Of a stretch of DNA of 64,000 nucleotides, positions 10,776 through 22,230 are shown piece by piece. Each line of letters opens with the position of its first letter. Position 1 is the first letter of the stretch. A program made the translations under genes and the position numbers. Source of the DNA: Balaenoptera acutorostrata (taxonomy: Eukaryota; Chordata; Mammalia; Artiodactyla; Balaenopteridae); assembly GCF_949987535.1 (NCBI RefSeq), contig NC_080080.1, positions 59,246,668 to 59,310,667 of the forward strand. The letters are read 5' to 3'. The notes under the pieces were generated by a model. That model was not told the DNA's origin. It was given only the letters and a program-made list of their open reading frames with translations, and ran no database searches.

Positions 10776-13467
10776 TAGGAAGCAGAAAGGAAAAGTCCCA
10801 TATAATCTCCTCTCCCCCCTTGATAACCACTTTTATTATTGACAAGGCAGGTCAAATCACCAACTTAAAGACAGTATAGCTGGGTGGGTCACCTAGACAC
10901 TTACTATACAGATACATGAAGATTAGAGGAAATATTTTAAAATAATTTAAGACAGCAGGCTTTTGATTCCATTTGCAAAATAAGCCCCTTACCGATCTTC
11001 CCCGTTGTGGACTGGCTTTTTGAAAATGAGTTGATCGAAGTTGGTTTGCCTGTCTTGAATTCCTTATTGCGCCTACATTCATTATTTGGGTTTCCGGTGT
11101 CTCCATCACTTTGGCTCCATTTATAAAAGGAAATGAGCCACACCCTCTGGGATATCTACATCTTTCTCTGGTCTCCAGCCCAGGTGGGCAGCACAACACA
11201 CGTGCACCAGGTCTTAGAAAGGATATTTAGGAGCCTTTCAGTTAAATGAAGTGTGAGAACTTCCAGAGTTTCTGGGATCTAAGCAACCAGGAACAATTCC
11301 TCACTGTTTTCAACGAAGACAAACAGAAAAAAAAAAGTAGGGGAGGAGGAAAAAACTCTGGTCTCTGATAAATAACCTTTCCATGTGAAGTGCACAACAG
11401 TCTGACATAAGTAATTAGCTGTCAGGTGCTGGGCTTTGCTGGCAGAGGCCAATTTTCAGATTAGTGTTAATTGCAGGGGTCCCCCCCCATGGCCTTTGCT
11501 CCCGCCCCCTCACCCCTTCAGTGGACTGCCTTCCCCAGCTTGCTGCCAGTTTGACTGGAGCCTGGGGTCATGGATCTGGCAGGGTGGAATCAATTACTGG
11601 CCAATGAAGATTTTCCCACAGGTCTGCGCTTGGGAGAGGAGGGCTATTCCTGCTGGCTAGACAGCTGGCCTGACTGTCCACTGGGAAAGGAGCCTGCAGA
11701 GGGAGAGAGGGGCCACGCTCAGTGATCAACCGCCGGCAGCCCATACGTTATTGACAGGACTTCGCGGAGGTGACGTTGCTACTTCTGCTGGTCGCTGGTC
11801 CTCTCTCTCTCCTGGTTTTGTGTCTGCACCGACTACTGGTTTATCCCGACATCTTGCTGTCCTGAGGAAAGCACAGACCCAGAAATATTCCAATCCAATT
11901 TGTTAATGGGTCTCAACTCAAGAGGAAAAAGAAAAATGAAGATGGCATGGCGTTATTATAGTCTAATGGCAACATTTGGACATGTTATTTGAGTAATTAA
12001 AAAAAGTTAAAACTTTTTAATTATTAGGGTTGTGATTTGTATAATTTTGGTTCAGCTGGGGTTCCCACATATGATTCATAATAAGACCTCGATTTTATTG
12101 TCACTTCCAAAATTTCAAGTCATTTTGGACTTTAGTCAACCTAGCATGCATTTGGGGACTGCATTTGAAAATCTACCCCCCAGGTTTTCTGCTTAGTAAT
12201 AATAATAAAATCTACATAAAGATGTTTTGCTCTCAGTAACCTACTGTGGTCTATGCCTTTAGCTGAAATTTTGAGCAAGGAGAACCATTTGGATGCTGGA
12301 AAACTGTGCCTTATCTTTTTTCTTCTGCCTATGATTCTTTATTATGCATGTTAATTCAAACAAATACTCCAACATCGTTTTAACAGTATTTTTGATCTTT
12401 CGAAAGCCAAGAGTTTATATTAGATAATGTGCCCAAATCCATTTGTCAATGATGTATACATTTCAGAGAAATTTTGGTTTTTGAAAGATGCATTTAACTC
12501 TTCAACTTATCATAAAAAGGAATTAAAACAAGTACACTGAAAGAGTGATATAAAAACTAGTGCCACACTATAAAAAATGAAAATATTTAGACATAAAAAT
12601 ATTTTCTTAATAACATCTTATTTGATTTCCCTTTTATTGTTTTTCTTTTTCTTTTAGGAAACTAACTTTCAGACTGAATTCTCTCTCTCTCACTCTCTCT
12701 CTCTGTTTTGTATTTAAAACTTCTATGGCTCTTAGAGGGAGTTTAGCTGCATAATTGAAATAGTCTTTTATTACAATGACTCAGTTCAAGATTAAACAAT
12801 AATCTTGTTTATTAATAAATGAGCATGGGTCAGAAAAGTCAAAAAAAGATGTGAGATGTTGCAGTTAAACAGGTCCATACTCCTTGGGTGACAACTTTCA
12901 GACACTAGGCCTAAAAGGTCTCTCGGAAACATAAAAATTGGGATGAGAAATACAAGTCTGAGATCCACTGGGCCATACACCCTGTAATCAAAGGAACAGG
13001 ATCCTGGGAGAACTCCCCTTTCTCCCCATCAGGATGAGTGGGTCCCTTCCCTGCTCTTTGCCCTGGAGGAAGACTGGAGGAGGGGGCATAGGAGGTAGAG
13101 TTAGGAACCCAGAATCCTCCCTCCTATTCTGAGCATGCAGCTGACGTGGGAGGGCTAACAGGTGACTTCTATTAAACCACACCTGTGACAACATTGAAGG
13201 ATCCTAAATTCCACAATGAAGGGTTTGTGAGCAAAGTCTTATTGTGCAATGTCCTGGTTAACTGCTGTGGAATCTTGAGTCCCTGGTAACTGAAATTGAC
13301 AGTGAAGTCAACAATTGTTTTTTAAGAGCCGCTACTAAATTATTCTGCCTGCTTTTCAGCATGGAGCAGTGTTGTATTAATCAGGATATTTTCCTGTTTT
13401 ATTTTTATCTTCAAAATCCAGCACATGGAAGGCTATCAATAAATGTTTGGTAAATCTTTTAAAAAAG
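10776..13467. other. Unique sequence, no gene seen
   Basis: No recognisable repeat or exon. Within it, 11400-11790 has homeobox-like cores ('gtaattagctgtc') and a CpG-bearing patch with a CRE-like 'tgacgt' near 11771. An imperfect A/T palindrome lies at 11994-12024 and a CT-rich microsatellite at 12681-12705. The 115-codon frame at 10852-11199 (minus) shows no recognisable domain. Confidence 0.4.
12681..12705. repeat. CT-rich microsatellite
   Basis: Two (CT)n runs separated by one 'cactct' interruption. Confidence 0.85.
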
Positions 13468-13722
13468 AGGGAAGCTGGGAGGGGTACATTGGGAGATTGG
13501 GATTGACATATACACACTACTATATATGAAATAGATAACTAATAAGAACCTACTGTACAGCACAGGGAATTCTACTCAATACTCTGTAATGACCTATGTG
13601 GGAAAAAATCTAAAAAAGAGTGAATAGATGGATATGCATAACTGATTCACTTTGCTGTATAGCAGAAACTAACACAACATTGTAAATCAACTATACTTCA
13701 ATAAAAATTAACTTTAAAAAAA
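13468..13722 (+). mobile_element. L1 3' UTR end, artiodactyl type
   Basis: Sense L1 3' tail: 'tatacacactactatatatg', then 'tactgtacagcacaggga', 'ctgattcactttgctgta' and 'caactatacttcaataaaa'. Similar short direct repeats ('taaaaaagaggga'-like) occur at both ends and look like a target duplication. It is severely 5'-truncated. Confidence 0.85.
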
Positions 13723-14829
13723 GAGGGAGAAAGAGTGGAGCGAGAAGACAAAACGACATCAGAAGGTAGAACTCACATGCTCAAGAATTATGGAATGCTG
13801 CAATAACTGCATGTGTAGAGTAAGTCATCATCAAGATTGAGTGTCTTCATGGTCCTTGTACTCCTAGTACTGCCATTAGACATAGACATAGACCTTAAGC
13901 CTAGCTCAGAAAGATCCATCACAGATGTAGTGATTCAAAATAATAATGATAATAATAAAGTTAATCATCAGTTGTATAACTAATTATGATTTGTTTCTAT
14001 GACTTTGTGAGACTTTTCATATAAATTGAATGGGTACAAATTACTCCATGACCTTAAGACTCAAGAAATATCACATTTATTTTCATGACTAAGTTAAAAT
14101 AAATAGATGAAGTTTAGCCCTATAACAATCTAGTTGGACATACCTCCAGTTTCAGTTATTGTTTTAGGGTTCTCAGTTCCTCTCCTTGAGATCTTACAAG
14201 GTTCCTAGGGCTTTTGCAATCCAGGGAAGAAATGGGGAAGGGCCTCTAGTCTTCAGCTTAACATGCTTGCTGAAGAGAAGCTCATAACTGAGTTCCTTCA
14301 TCTTCTCAAAGGAAAATGACTCCTGCAGTGTGAGGCCAAGGGAGAGTCTCAGACATTAATCACAGCCCCCAAAGCCACAGAGCTCGCTGTTGGAGTCTCA
14401 GACACTTATCTACTCTGGGAGGGGGCCTGCCACCTCCTGGGAGCAATGTTTGAGGTGGGCCCAGGGTCCATCAAGCTACTCATTGGACAACTTCTTTACA
14501 TTTCAAATGATGGGGTGATATTAAGAGACATCTCCACCACCACCACCCCCGCCCTTTCTGGGATCAAGGGCTGTTACTTACAGAAAACATACTAACCTCT
14601 TCCTCAGAAGAGGAGGTAAAGTCCTTGAGTGATGTTTATTCTTCTTGATATCCTGTAACTTAAATAGTATGACGTAAAGTTAACACTACTTAAATACTAT
14701 GATATAAAGTCAATACATCTTATGTTTCAAGATAAAGGGGTAAAAGAGAGAAAAAACCCCAAAGGTATGTATACATATTCATAACAAAACAAGGAGGAAA
14801 TACTCATGAAAATTACAGTCCTCATTTCT
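13723..14829. other. Unassigned sequence beside the ERV-L remnant
   Basis: I recognise nothing definite. The 14160-14500 part could be decayed LTR of the neighbouring element, since a 3' LTR is expected on this side, but I see no clear LTR end. A short (CCA)n-like run lies near 14535. Confidence 0.3.
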
Positions 14830-14961
14830 GAAACTGGTCACCTAGTCATGCTGGTGTTTATAACTACCTTCTTCTACTACCCATTCTGTATTCTCTTTAC
14901 CTTCAGCAAGCACCTTGGTTGGTCATGGTTCTTTACGAGGTGGAGTGACCCAAACCTTCAT

Positions 14962-15276
14962 TCATGATGGTTCTGGGCCAGTAGTAGTCTCGCCTGGATC
15001 GGGCTGTTGAACTTTTCCATTGACTTTAATCACAAGGCAGGATAATACTAAGAGAAGTCCCAGGGGATCTCCTATATTCCAGATAGACTCTTCCTCACCT
15101 CTGTTGTGGAGTAGCAGTCCCCTTTCCTCTCTGTGGCCAGGACCAGTCACACCAGCCAGCACACTAACTCCCTTCTTTGCCTGTTGATTCAGAGGCACAA
15201 GGAGCCCAAAGCGGTGGGGCTGCAGTCTTAACTTCCAGTTCAATAAAATCATTGTTGTGTCTCCTGGCGGAAGCAT
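14962..15276 (-). pseudogene. ERV-L dUTPase remnant
   Basis: A 104-codon open frame carries a dUTPase-like segment. It begins M-L-P-P-G-D-T, has the stretch 'GLLVPLNQQAKKGVSVLAGV' and then 'IWNIGDPLGLLLVLSCLVIK'. In dUTPases the P-x-G-R-S-G-like and G-V-I-D regions bind the nucleotide and metal. Here the second region reads A-G-V-T-G, without the usual aspartate, so catalysis is unlikely. The frame is open over most of the domain but isolated from any start signal or upstream pol frame. Confidence 0.75.
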
Positions 15277-15497
15277 TCTTCCCTTTAGAACTAAAACCTA
15301 TAGGCCAGCAGAGCCTAAGGCCATGGGAACAGGAAGCAAATATTTGGCTAGTGGGTCATTAGGGGTAAGAGTGAGTGGTGCTACTCCCAGTTCCACCCTT
15401 TGATTCTTGGACCCATGAATCCTGGCTACGGGACAGAACAATATACTCGATGCTGATTCCGAGCACACACAGCCTTCTGCAGAACCTCGCCCCAGCC

Positions 15498-15764
15498 CTA
15501 CAAGTTACTGCTACCTAGCTGGTGCTGTAACTGAGTCTTCAAAAGGCCTTTCCACTGTGTCTGGGCCTGCTCGGCCCCATCACATATACACCACTTCCAT
15601 TTGGTGATGGAGTGCTGCTGTGCATGCCCAATTTGATGGCTTAATGGGTCAGATAACACCCAGTCCACAATGGGCAGCTCAGGTTGCCTGGTAACTTGGT
15701 GGCCCATGGTTAAGCATTGAGTCTCTATGAAGGCCCAGTAGGAGGCCAAGATCCGTTTCTCCAA
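15498..15764 (-). pseudogene. ERV-L RNase H / integrase fusion remnant (deletion junction)
   Basis: The 88-codon frame begins with an RNase H-type stretch ('SYWAFIETQCLTMGHQVTRQ') and, after about residue 65, becomes an integrase C-terminal stretch ('QWKGLLKTQLQHQLGSSNL'). The rest of RNase H and the integrase zinc-binding and D,D-35-E catalytic core are missing. The deletion junction lies near 15560-15590. The frame stays open across it, but the protein would have no catalytic core. Confidence 0.7.
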
Positions 15765-15811
15765 AGGAGAGTAGTTGTCTGCAGAGGATGGCAGGGATTT
15801 GCTCCAAAATC

Positions 15812-16253
15812 CTAAGGACCTGCACTGAGATTCACCTGTAGGGACCTCCCAAGGGCCCTAAACAGCATTCTATCTGCCGCTGACATTTCAAGCACCATTG
15901 GATCTGCCGGTTCATATGGCCCAAGTGGCAGGGCAGCTTGCACAATGGCCTGGACCTTTTGCAGAGCCTTCTCTTGTTCTGGACCCCACTCAAAAGTAAG
16001 ACATTTTTGGATCACTTGGTAAGGGGGCTAGAGTAACACACTCAAATGGGGGAAATATGCTGCCTCCAAATCCCAAGAGCCCCACGAGACGTTGTGCCTC
16101 TTTTTTGGTTGTAGGAGGGACCAGATGCAACCACTTATCTTTCACCTTAGAACGGCTATCTTGACATGCCCACACCACTAGACCCTTAAGAATTTCACTG
16201 AGGTGGAAGGCCCTTGAACTTTTGTCTAATTTATTTTCTACCCTCTGACACAC
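15812..16253 (-). pseudogene. ERV-L reverse transcriptase connection / RNase H start
   Basis: Two overlapping frames (15990-16253 and 15812-16015) together cover the RT thumb/connection and the start of RNase H. Visible stretches are 'PTTKKEAQRLVGLLGFGG' in the first and 'FEWGPEQEKALQKVQAIV' in the second. A frameshift separates them near 16000. Confidence 0.75.
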
Positions 16254-16900
16254 AAATGTCTAACCCATAAGTCTTAGAGTAGTTGCTACATCTTGCTCAC
16301 TAGGTCCAATCAGCGTAATTTCATCAATACAATGAGCCAATGTGTACCTTGAGGAAGGGAGATCCCTGTGAACTAGATTATGGCATAGGGCTGGAAAGTT
16401 GATACGACCCTGAGGTGGGACAGTGAAGGTGTATTGCTAGCCTTACCAGATGAAAGCAAGTTGCTTTTGGTGGGCCTTATGGACAGGTGTAGAGGGAAAA
16501 GAACTTCCCAGGTCAATAGCTGCATACTAGATACCAGGGGATGTGTTAATTAGCTTAAGCAATGAAACCACATCTCTTACAGCAGCTGCAATCACCTGGA
16601 GTCATCACCTGGTTGAGCTTATGATAATCAACAGTTACTGCCCAAGATCCATCTGTCTTCTGCATTGGTCAAACAGGTGAGTTGCATGGGGATGTGGTGG
16701 AAATTGTTACCCTCTTATCTTTCAAGTCCTTAATGGTGGCACTAATTTCTACAATCCCTCCAGTAATGTGGCATTGCTTTTGGTTTACTATTTTCCTAGG
16801 TAGAGGCTGTACTAGTGGCTTCCACTTGCATTTCGCACTATTATAGCCCACAGATCAGGGAACCAATGTGAGGATTCTGCTAGCAGCTAAGTGTGACTAT
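16254..16900 (-). pseudogene. ERV-L reverse transcriptase palm/finger remnant
   Basis: Translated in pieces, the minus strand shows 'SPCNSPV', then an in-frame stop, then '[20 protein letters not shown]', the RT finger/palm region (about 16600-16700). Near 16310-16345 the place of the catalytic Y-x-D-D box reads C-I-D-E, so two key residues are altered. With the stop and frameshifts the enzyme is dead. Confidence 0.75.
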
Positions 16901-17393
16901 TCCAGTTATGCATTCCAGAACTCAGGAAATAACCAAGGATGGGTTCAGGAACACACCAGGCCCACTGTGAGACAGACCTGAGCTAACATTCCATCAACCA
17001 CCTGACCTCCATAAGCTCCTATTCTGACTGGTGGACCACAGTGACATTTTGGGTCTCTTGGAATTTGTGTCAGTTCAGAGCCAGTGTATAGTTCCTGAAA
17101 GTTCTGATTACTTCCTTTTCCTCAATGCAGAGTAATCCTGATAAGACTGTAGGTCCCTTTGGGGAAGGCTGGGAGAAAGATGGACAGTATTCATTTTGGG
17201 CAGTGTACTGGGGTCCTTTCTTAAGGGGACCTGGCCTCTCCTTCATTCAAGGGATTCTGGGTCTCTATACTGGCTCAAGTCTTGGAACTGACTGAGGGCT
17301 GTGACCCTCAGTTTTTATGATTCAGGTTAGACTTTTGTTTACTTGACTAGAACTGTTCTGCTTATATGGATCGAGTAAGAATTTGGTAGGCTT

Positions 17394-17990
17394 CTGTATT
17401 AGTTAGGGTTCTCCAGAAAAACAGAACCAATAGGGCAGTGTGGTCACATGGAGAGAGGGTCTTCAGCACATCCTGGAGATACCCTTGGCTTGCATGTGAC
17501 ATGCATGCTGGGCGTGAGGGAGTCCACACGGGGCCTGCTGTGGGAGGGTGAGATGGCCGTGCAGCAAAGACTGGGCAGGGCCAGGGACGGCAGGGCTGGA
17601 GGAGCAGATGGAGGATGGGGCAGAAACTCAGAGGGGTCAATCACCAACGAAAGCCAAGGGGAGGACAAGTCAGCGGGGAGAGGCCCCATGCCCTGAATGG
17701 GCTGATCAAGAATAGACTGCGAGTTTATCAGCTGCAGGATGCTAGCGACAGACACCAGCTGAATGCTCAGGGACCACTCAAGCCAAAGATTCCCCAGTGG
17801 AGTTCAGAAGAGCCAGTCTGCAGCTGGTCCAGAGAACAGCAGGCCAGTCCTCAGACCCAGACCCCGGCCTCCATGAGGTCACTGGGCTGCTCGGAACACC
17901 TAGCCACCTTCTGGAGAGGATTGAGGGAGGAGAAGTATAAAGGGAGAGGTTGAGCATCCCCTAATGAACTGCCTAAGTGTATTGCATTGG
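17394..17990 (-). mobile_element. LTR-like end of the ERV-L element (partial, uncertain extent)
   Basis: The plus strand at 17396 begins 'gtattagttagggttctcc' followed by 'agaaaaacagaacc', the antisense 3' terminus of an ERV-L LTR (MLT2 group). It sits at the expected 5'-LTR position for the minus-strand internal region. Only the first 50 bp or so are clearly LTR. The G+C-rich 17440-17700 part and the remainder are not ones I can assign, so the right limit is a guess. Confidence 0.45.
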
Positions 17991-18194
17991 ATTAAAGCTT
18001 AAGACAGAGAATTAGTTGTTGTTTTCTCACAGCCTAGCTGGTGGGCCCAAATCAAATCAAATGCAGAGCAAAAAATAAGCTAATTTTCTCTGCATATCTG
18101 AGTTGCAGCGTGAGTACATCTGCAGTCCCTCTATGCCTGTGACTGTTTTCTCTCAGTAACTGAGATCCTCTAAGCCGTGATCAGGCACATCCAC

Positions 18195-18345
18195 GTTGGT
18201 TGGGAAAAGAGGAAGCACTGCTGTGGGACCGTGAGCATGGCCTTCACCTCTCGGGGCCTCGCTTTCCTCATTTGTAAAATGACAGCACGGGTTAAGATGT
18301 TCTGTAATGGTTTTTCCAACCCCCAAATTCTATAACCAAATAAGA
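18195..18345 (+). mobile_element. MIR SINE fragment
   Basis: Sense MIR core: 'ccttcacctctcggggcctc' followed by 'ctttcctcatttgtaaaatg', the standard MIR conserved block. Confidence 0.75.
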
Positions 18346-18842
18346 AAAGAAAAATATGTTCATGGTACTCTGTGGATTATGTTAGTGCTTTCCAAACCTT
18401 TCCACCGCAGTTTTCTAGTGGCAGAGAAGAGAGAGCTTGCACCTCCCAGGATCGTCCTGGGTACGGCTTAGAGTAGCCTGCTGAGGTGTTTCCAGAAAGT
18501 TCCATGTAGTCCTGTGTCTTACCTTTAAAAATTCATATAACTTTTGTATTATGTTTCATAATATGTTTGTGTTTGTTTTAATATAAAATCAACGCTTTAA
18601 ACTACTTACCATTGACCAGAACTGATGGACAGGAAGATATACCACGTTTATCTTGTAGCTTCAACTACTCACTGGTTCACTGCTCATAGCTTTCAAGCAC
18701 TGGTCCAAGTGCTCCTGGGGAGCACTGATTAGAAGTCCAGGATGGGAGCACCATGAGGATTGACTTAGGCTGGCACAGTGTCCAATGTAGAAGTTCTAGA
18801 TCTAGTGACCAGGTCTTCAATTTCCTCATGTCAAACAGAGAG
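18346..18842. other. Unassigned sequence, no gene seen
   Basis: AT-rich, with no recognisable repeat, exon or RNA gene. Confidence 0.4.
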
Positions 18843-19583
18843 TCCTAATCAAAACCACCATGAGGTATCACCTCACACCCACCCGCATGGCCACTATCAA
18901 AAGAACAGAAAATAACAAGTGTTGACGAGGATGTGGAGACGTTGGAAGCCTTGTGTGCTTTTGGTGGGAATATAAAAGGATGCAGCCGCTATGAAGAATA
19001 TTATGGAGGTTCCTCAAAAAACTAAAAATAGAACTACCATATGACCCAGAAATCTTATCTCTGGATTTATAGCCTAAAGAACTCAAAGCATGATCTTAAA
19101 GAGATAGTTACACACCTATGTTCATTGCAACGTTATTCACGATAGCCAAGAGGTTGGAAACAACCCAAATGTCCATCAACATACGAATGGAATAGAAAAT
19201 GTAGTATATACATACAATGGAACATTATGTAGCCTTAAAAAAGATGGAAATCCTATCACATGTACAACACTGATGAACCTTGAAGATGTTATGCTAAGTG
19301 AAATAAGCCAGTCACAAAAGGACAAATGCTTATACGATACTACTTATGTGAAGTATCTAAAGTAGTCAAAATCATAGAAACAGAAAGAAAAAACATAGTT
19401 GTCCAGGGCCAGTGGGAGGTGGGAAGGCAGAATTAGGAGGGCATAGAGTGTCAGTGTTGTAAGATTAAAAAGTTCTAGAGATCTGTTTCACAACAATATG
19501 AATTGTACTTCTGTACACTTAAACATGGTTCAGATGTCAGATTTAAGTTTTGTGTTTTTGACTACAATAAAAAAAAAATAGTG
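18843..19583 (+). mobile_element. L1 3' end (ORF2 C-terminus and 3' UTR)
   Basis: Sense L1: 'atgaggtatcacctcacacc' near 18860, 'gttcattgcaacgttattca', 'aacccaaatgtccatcaac' and 'gaaataagccagtcacaaaa', then a 3' UTR and a short A-rich tail. Stops break the ORF2 frame. 5'-truncated. Confidence 0.9.
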
Positions 19584-19976
19584 ACCTTATTTAGGTGGTA
19601 GGGTTTTCTTTGAAAAAAGAGCAAGCAGAGATACTGGTCCACCAAATGTCAAGGTGAAATATTCTTACAGCCCAAAGCTGCTTTCCTTCCCCACTCCCTC
19701 CATCCCTGTGAAGCCAGGGGACGTGGTCTTCCTCCCTTTGAATGTTGTAAGTATGCGCGTGCTGTCAACGGAGGCCGGGTTAATGACTTGTGGAAAATTT
19801 ACTGCCAATTTTGCCATTTCCATTTTCCAATTTCCTTATTTTTGTTGATTAAATTCCAATCACTTTAAAAGATATTGAGGATGAATAAGAATGTATCAAA
19901 TCTTCCAAAATTCTTTTGGGTAGTGTCAATGCATTTATTAGGGACGTTAGGGAATAAATGGATGCGTGTGTGCACG

Positions 19977-19999
19977 CAAACACACACACACACACACAC
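19977..19999. repeat. (CA)n microsatellite
   Basis: About nine CA units at 19981-19999, preceded by a GT-rich stretch. Confidence 0.9.
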
Positions 20000-20714
20000 C
20001 CCGACACTCACATCCACTCTCCTATGCCCTTTCCACGGCCCCAGTCTCACCCCACAGCAAACATGATGAATTCACATCCTGAGGCGGGTGTACCACCAAC
20101 AAAATCTGACCGGAGGAAACAATTTCAATTCAATCAGAGGCCTCCTGCGGTTGAAGTTTACAAGGAGCGCTGCCAAAGCTCACTCTCTTGGCGGACAAAC
20201 TGTGCAGACTTCGGGCCTGCTGGGAGGGTGAGGCGTTCCTTACTTTCAAAAGAGGGTCGATCCAAGATGTTTGTATTATTTCAATACTGTTTTTCCTATG
20301 GAGCCCGGGATTGGCGGGGTGGTGGTGGGGAGTTCTTTCCTTGTTCCTGATATTTTCCAGAGATCAAAATGAAAACACAATGCGCTAAGAGTAATCAGCA
20401 AGCCTTCAGAAGAATTGCATGTACTTTTGATTTCTATAAAACCCACGCAACACTTCTGTAACCTTTCATTCTGTGCAGAGGTACACAACCCCGCCGGAGA
20501 TTTAGATCCCAGCACAGATATCAGCTTCCTAATCCTTCCGCATTCTTAGCAGGTATCTTGGAGGATGTCAACACCAGTAAGTGTTTATCCTGAATCATAG
20601 GCATTTGGTTCTCTACCAGACGGGGTCCTGAGAAGTTAATAGCAGTCAATTGCTAATCTTCGGGAAGTTTCTGTGTGAGAGCGACAACGTGGGCCCAGAC
20701 ACATTTATAAGACA
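20000..20714. other. Unique sequence with scattered CpGs
   Basis: No gene or repeat recognised. The 20070-20330 part has more CpG than its neighbours ('ggagcgctgcc', 'cccgggattggcgggg'), but I see no transcription start or splice pattern. Confidence 0.35.
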
Positions 20715-20830
20715 TTAGGCTCTATGCTTAGTACTAAGCATACAGAATTGTAACAGCAAGGTTCCAGTCTAGACAGGGAGATGGACAAGCAGAGATTGAC
20801 AATACAGGGTGGTAAATGCCCAGAGAGGCG
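20715..20830 (-). mobile_element. L2 LINE fragment, antisense
   Basis: Antisense L2 phrases: 'caaggttccagtctagacag', 'gggagatggacaagcag' and 'ggtggtaaatgcc'. Diverged. Confidence 0.5.
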
Positions 20831-21509
20831 ATGTCTGTTCTGTTTTCTTTGGTAGCAAGGAACAGAGTGCCACTTCAATATCTCATACAAGGGCAAAAGG
20901 AATCACAGAGAACCAGGAACAGTTTTACCTGTGGGCCTCTGGGAAGTTGGAACGCCGTGTGAAAACGGGAAAGAGGTGCAGGATCCCAGGCAGCTTTCGT
21001 AACCCCGTTACTCAGAGACACCTGTTGGGGTGACTCAGTTCCTCTCCACTTCTCCCACTTCTGTTCCATAATTTCATTTTACTCCTGTATCTTTTCCCTA
21101 CCACGTGGCTCCTACTTATGCATCAGGGCTGCTTACTGATAACTTCCTCTGACTGCCTCAGGAGATCTGAATACCTCTTCTTTCAGCTTCTTCCCCCTGA
21201 CACCAAGTGCCCAATGTGGTGCTCCTTGTCTAATGAAATCACCTCATCTCTGTGGGGTACTGTTTTTATTCCAGCCCACATATAGACCACCTATAGATCA
21301 AGTCTCCTTGATCCGAGGCTTCTGTGCTCCTGTCCACTGTGGCCAAGGGCTGAGCATCCCGCATGATTAGCTTTGTGTGAGAGGCACATGGGGCAACGCC
21401 CCATAGGGAGCTCCTGGGCAGGCAATTGGAGGGGACTGTCATCAAAGCAATCACTGTGGACATGGGCATAAACCCCCAGGGCTGTGGGCACACAGAGGAG
21501 GACGACCAA

Positions 21510-21610
21510 TCAGCCAGTAGGCTCAGAAAAGGCTTCGCACAAGAGGCTACCTCTAAGCTGAACTTGAAGGGGGAGAGGAAGTTTCTCCAGCGGGGGCCCC
21601 TGGGGTGATG
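21510..21610 (-). mobile_element. L2 LINE fragment, antisense
   Basis: Antisense L2 block: 'aaggcttcgcacaagagg' followed by 'taagctgaacttgaaggg', matching the usual 'gaggtgacatctgagctgag' region in diverged form. Probably the continuation of the fragment at 20715, separated by unassigned sequence. Confidence 0.45.
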
Positions 21611-22201
21611 GGGATGGAGGTGGAATAACAGCATCCTTGACAGAAGAAACTTTAGTTTAAAGGTCCCAAGTGGGGTGTGTATGTGTGTGTATTGCTATTC
21701 TAGTTTGTTTGGTTTTTGGTTTTTTAATTGAAGTGTAATTGACTAACAATGTTATATTAGTTTCAGGTGTGCAGCATAGTGATTTGATATTTTTATACAT
21801 TACAAAATGATCACCATGATACACTTAGTTACCATCTTTCACTATACAAAGTTATTACAATAGTATTGACTATATTCCCTTTGCTGTGCATTACATCCCA
21901 GTGACATTTATTTTATAACTGGGAGTTTGTATCTCTTAATCTCCCTTATCTATTTCACTCATTCCCCCTCCTCCCTCCCCTCTGACAACCACCTATGTGG
22001 TCTCTGTATCTAGGAGTCTGTTTCTGTTTTGTTATGTTTGTTCATTTGTTTAGTTTTTTAGATTCTACCTATGAGTGAAATCGTATTGTATTTAACTTTC
22101 TCTGTTTGACTTATTTCACTTAGCATAATACCCTCTAGGTCCACCCATGTTGTTGCGAATGGCAAGATTTCATTCTTTTTTATGGCTGAGTAATATTCTA
22201 T

Positions 22202-22230
22202 TGTGTGTGTGTGTGATGTGTGTGTGTGTA
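22202..22230. repeat. (GT)n microsatellite within L1
   Basis: Two GT runs split by 'gatgtg'. They lie where an antisense L1 3' UTR normally has a 'tattgtatatatgta' stretch, so they expanded from it. Confidence 0.85.

Larger units (their letters stand above)
14830..17390 (-). mobile_element. ERV-L-type endogenous retrovirus internal region, decayed
   Basis: Read on the minus strand, a pol-like region appears in the order reverse transcriptase (about 16900-16250), connection and RNase H start (about 16250-15600), integrase C-terminal part (about 15560-15300) and dUTPase (15276-14962). A dUTPase downstream of integrase is a hallmark of class III ERV-L elements. No gag or env is recognisable. 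Stops, frameshifts and a large internal deletion mean no intact protein can be made. An LTR-like end abuts it at 17394. I call it an old, long-dead insertion. Confidence 0.85.
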
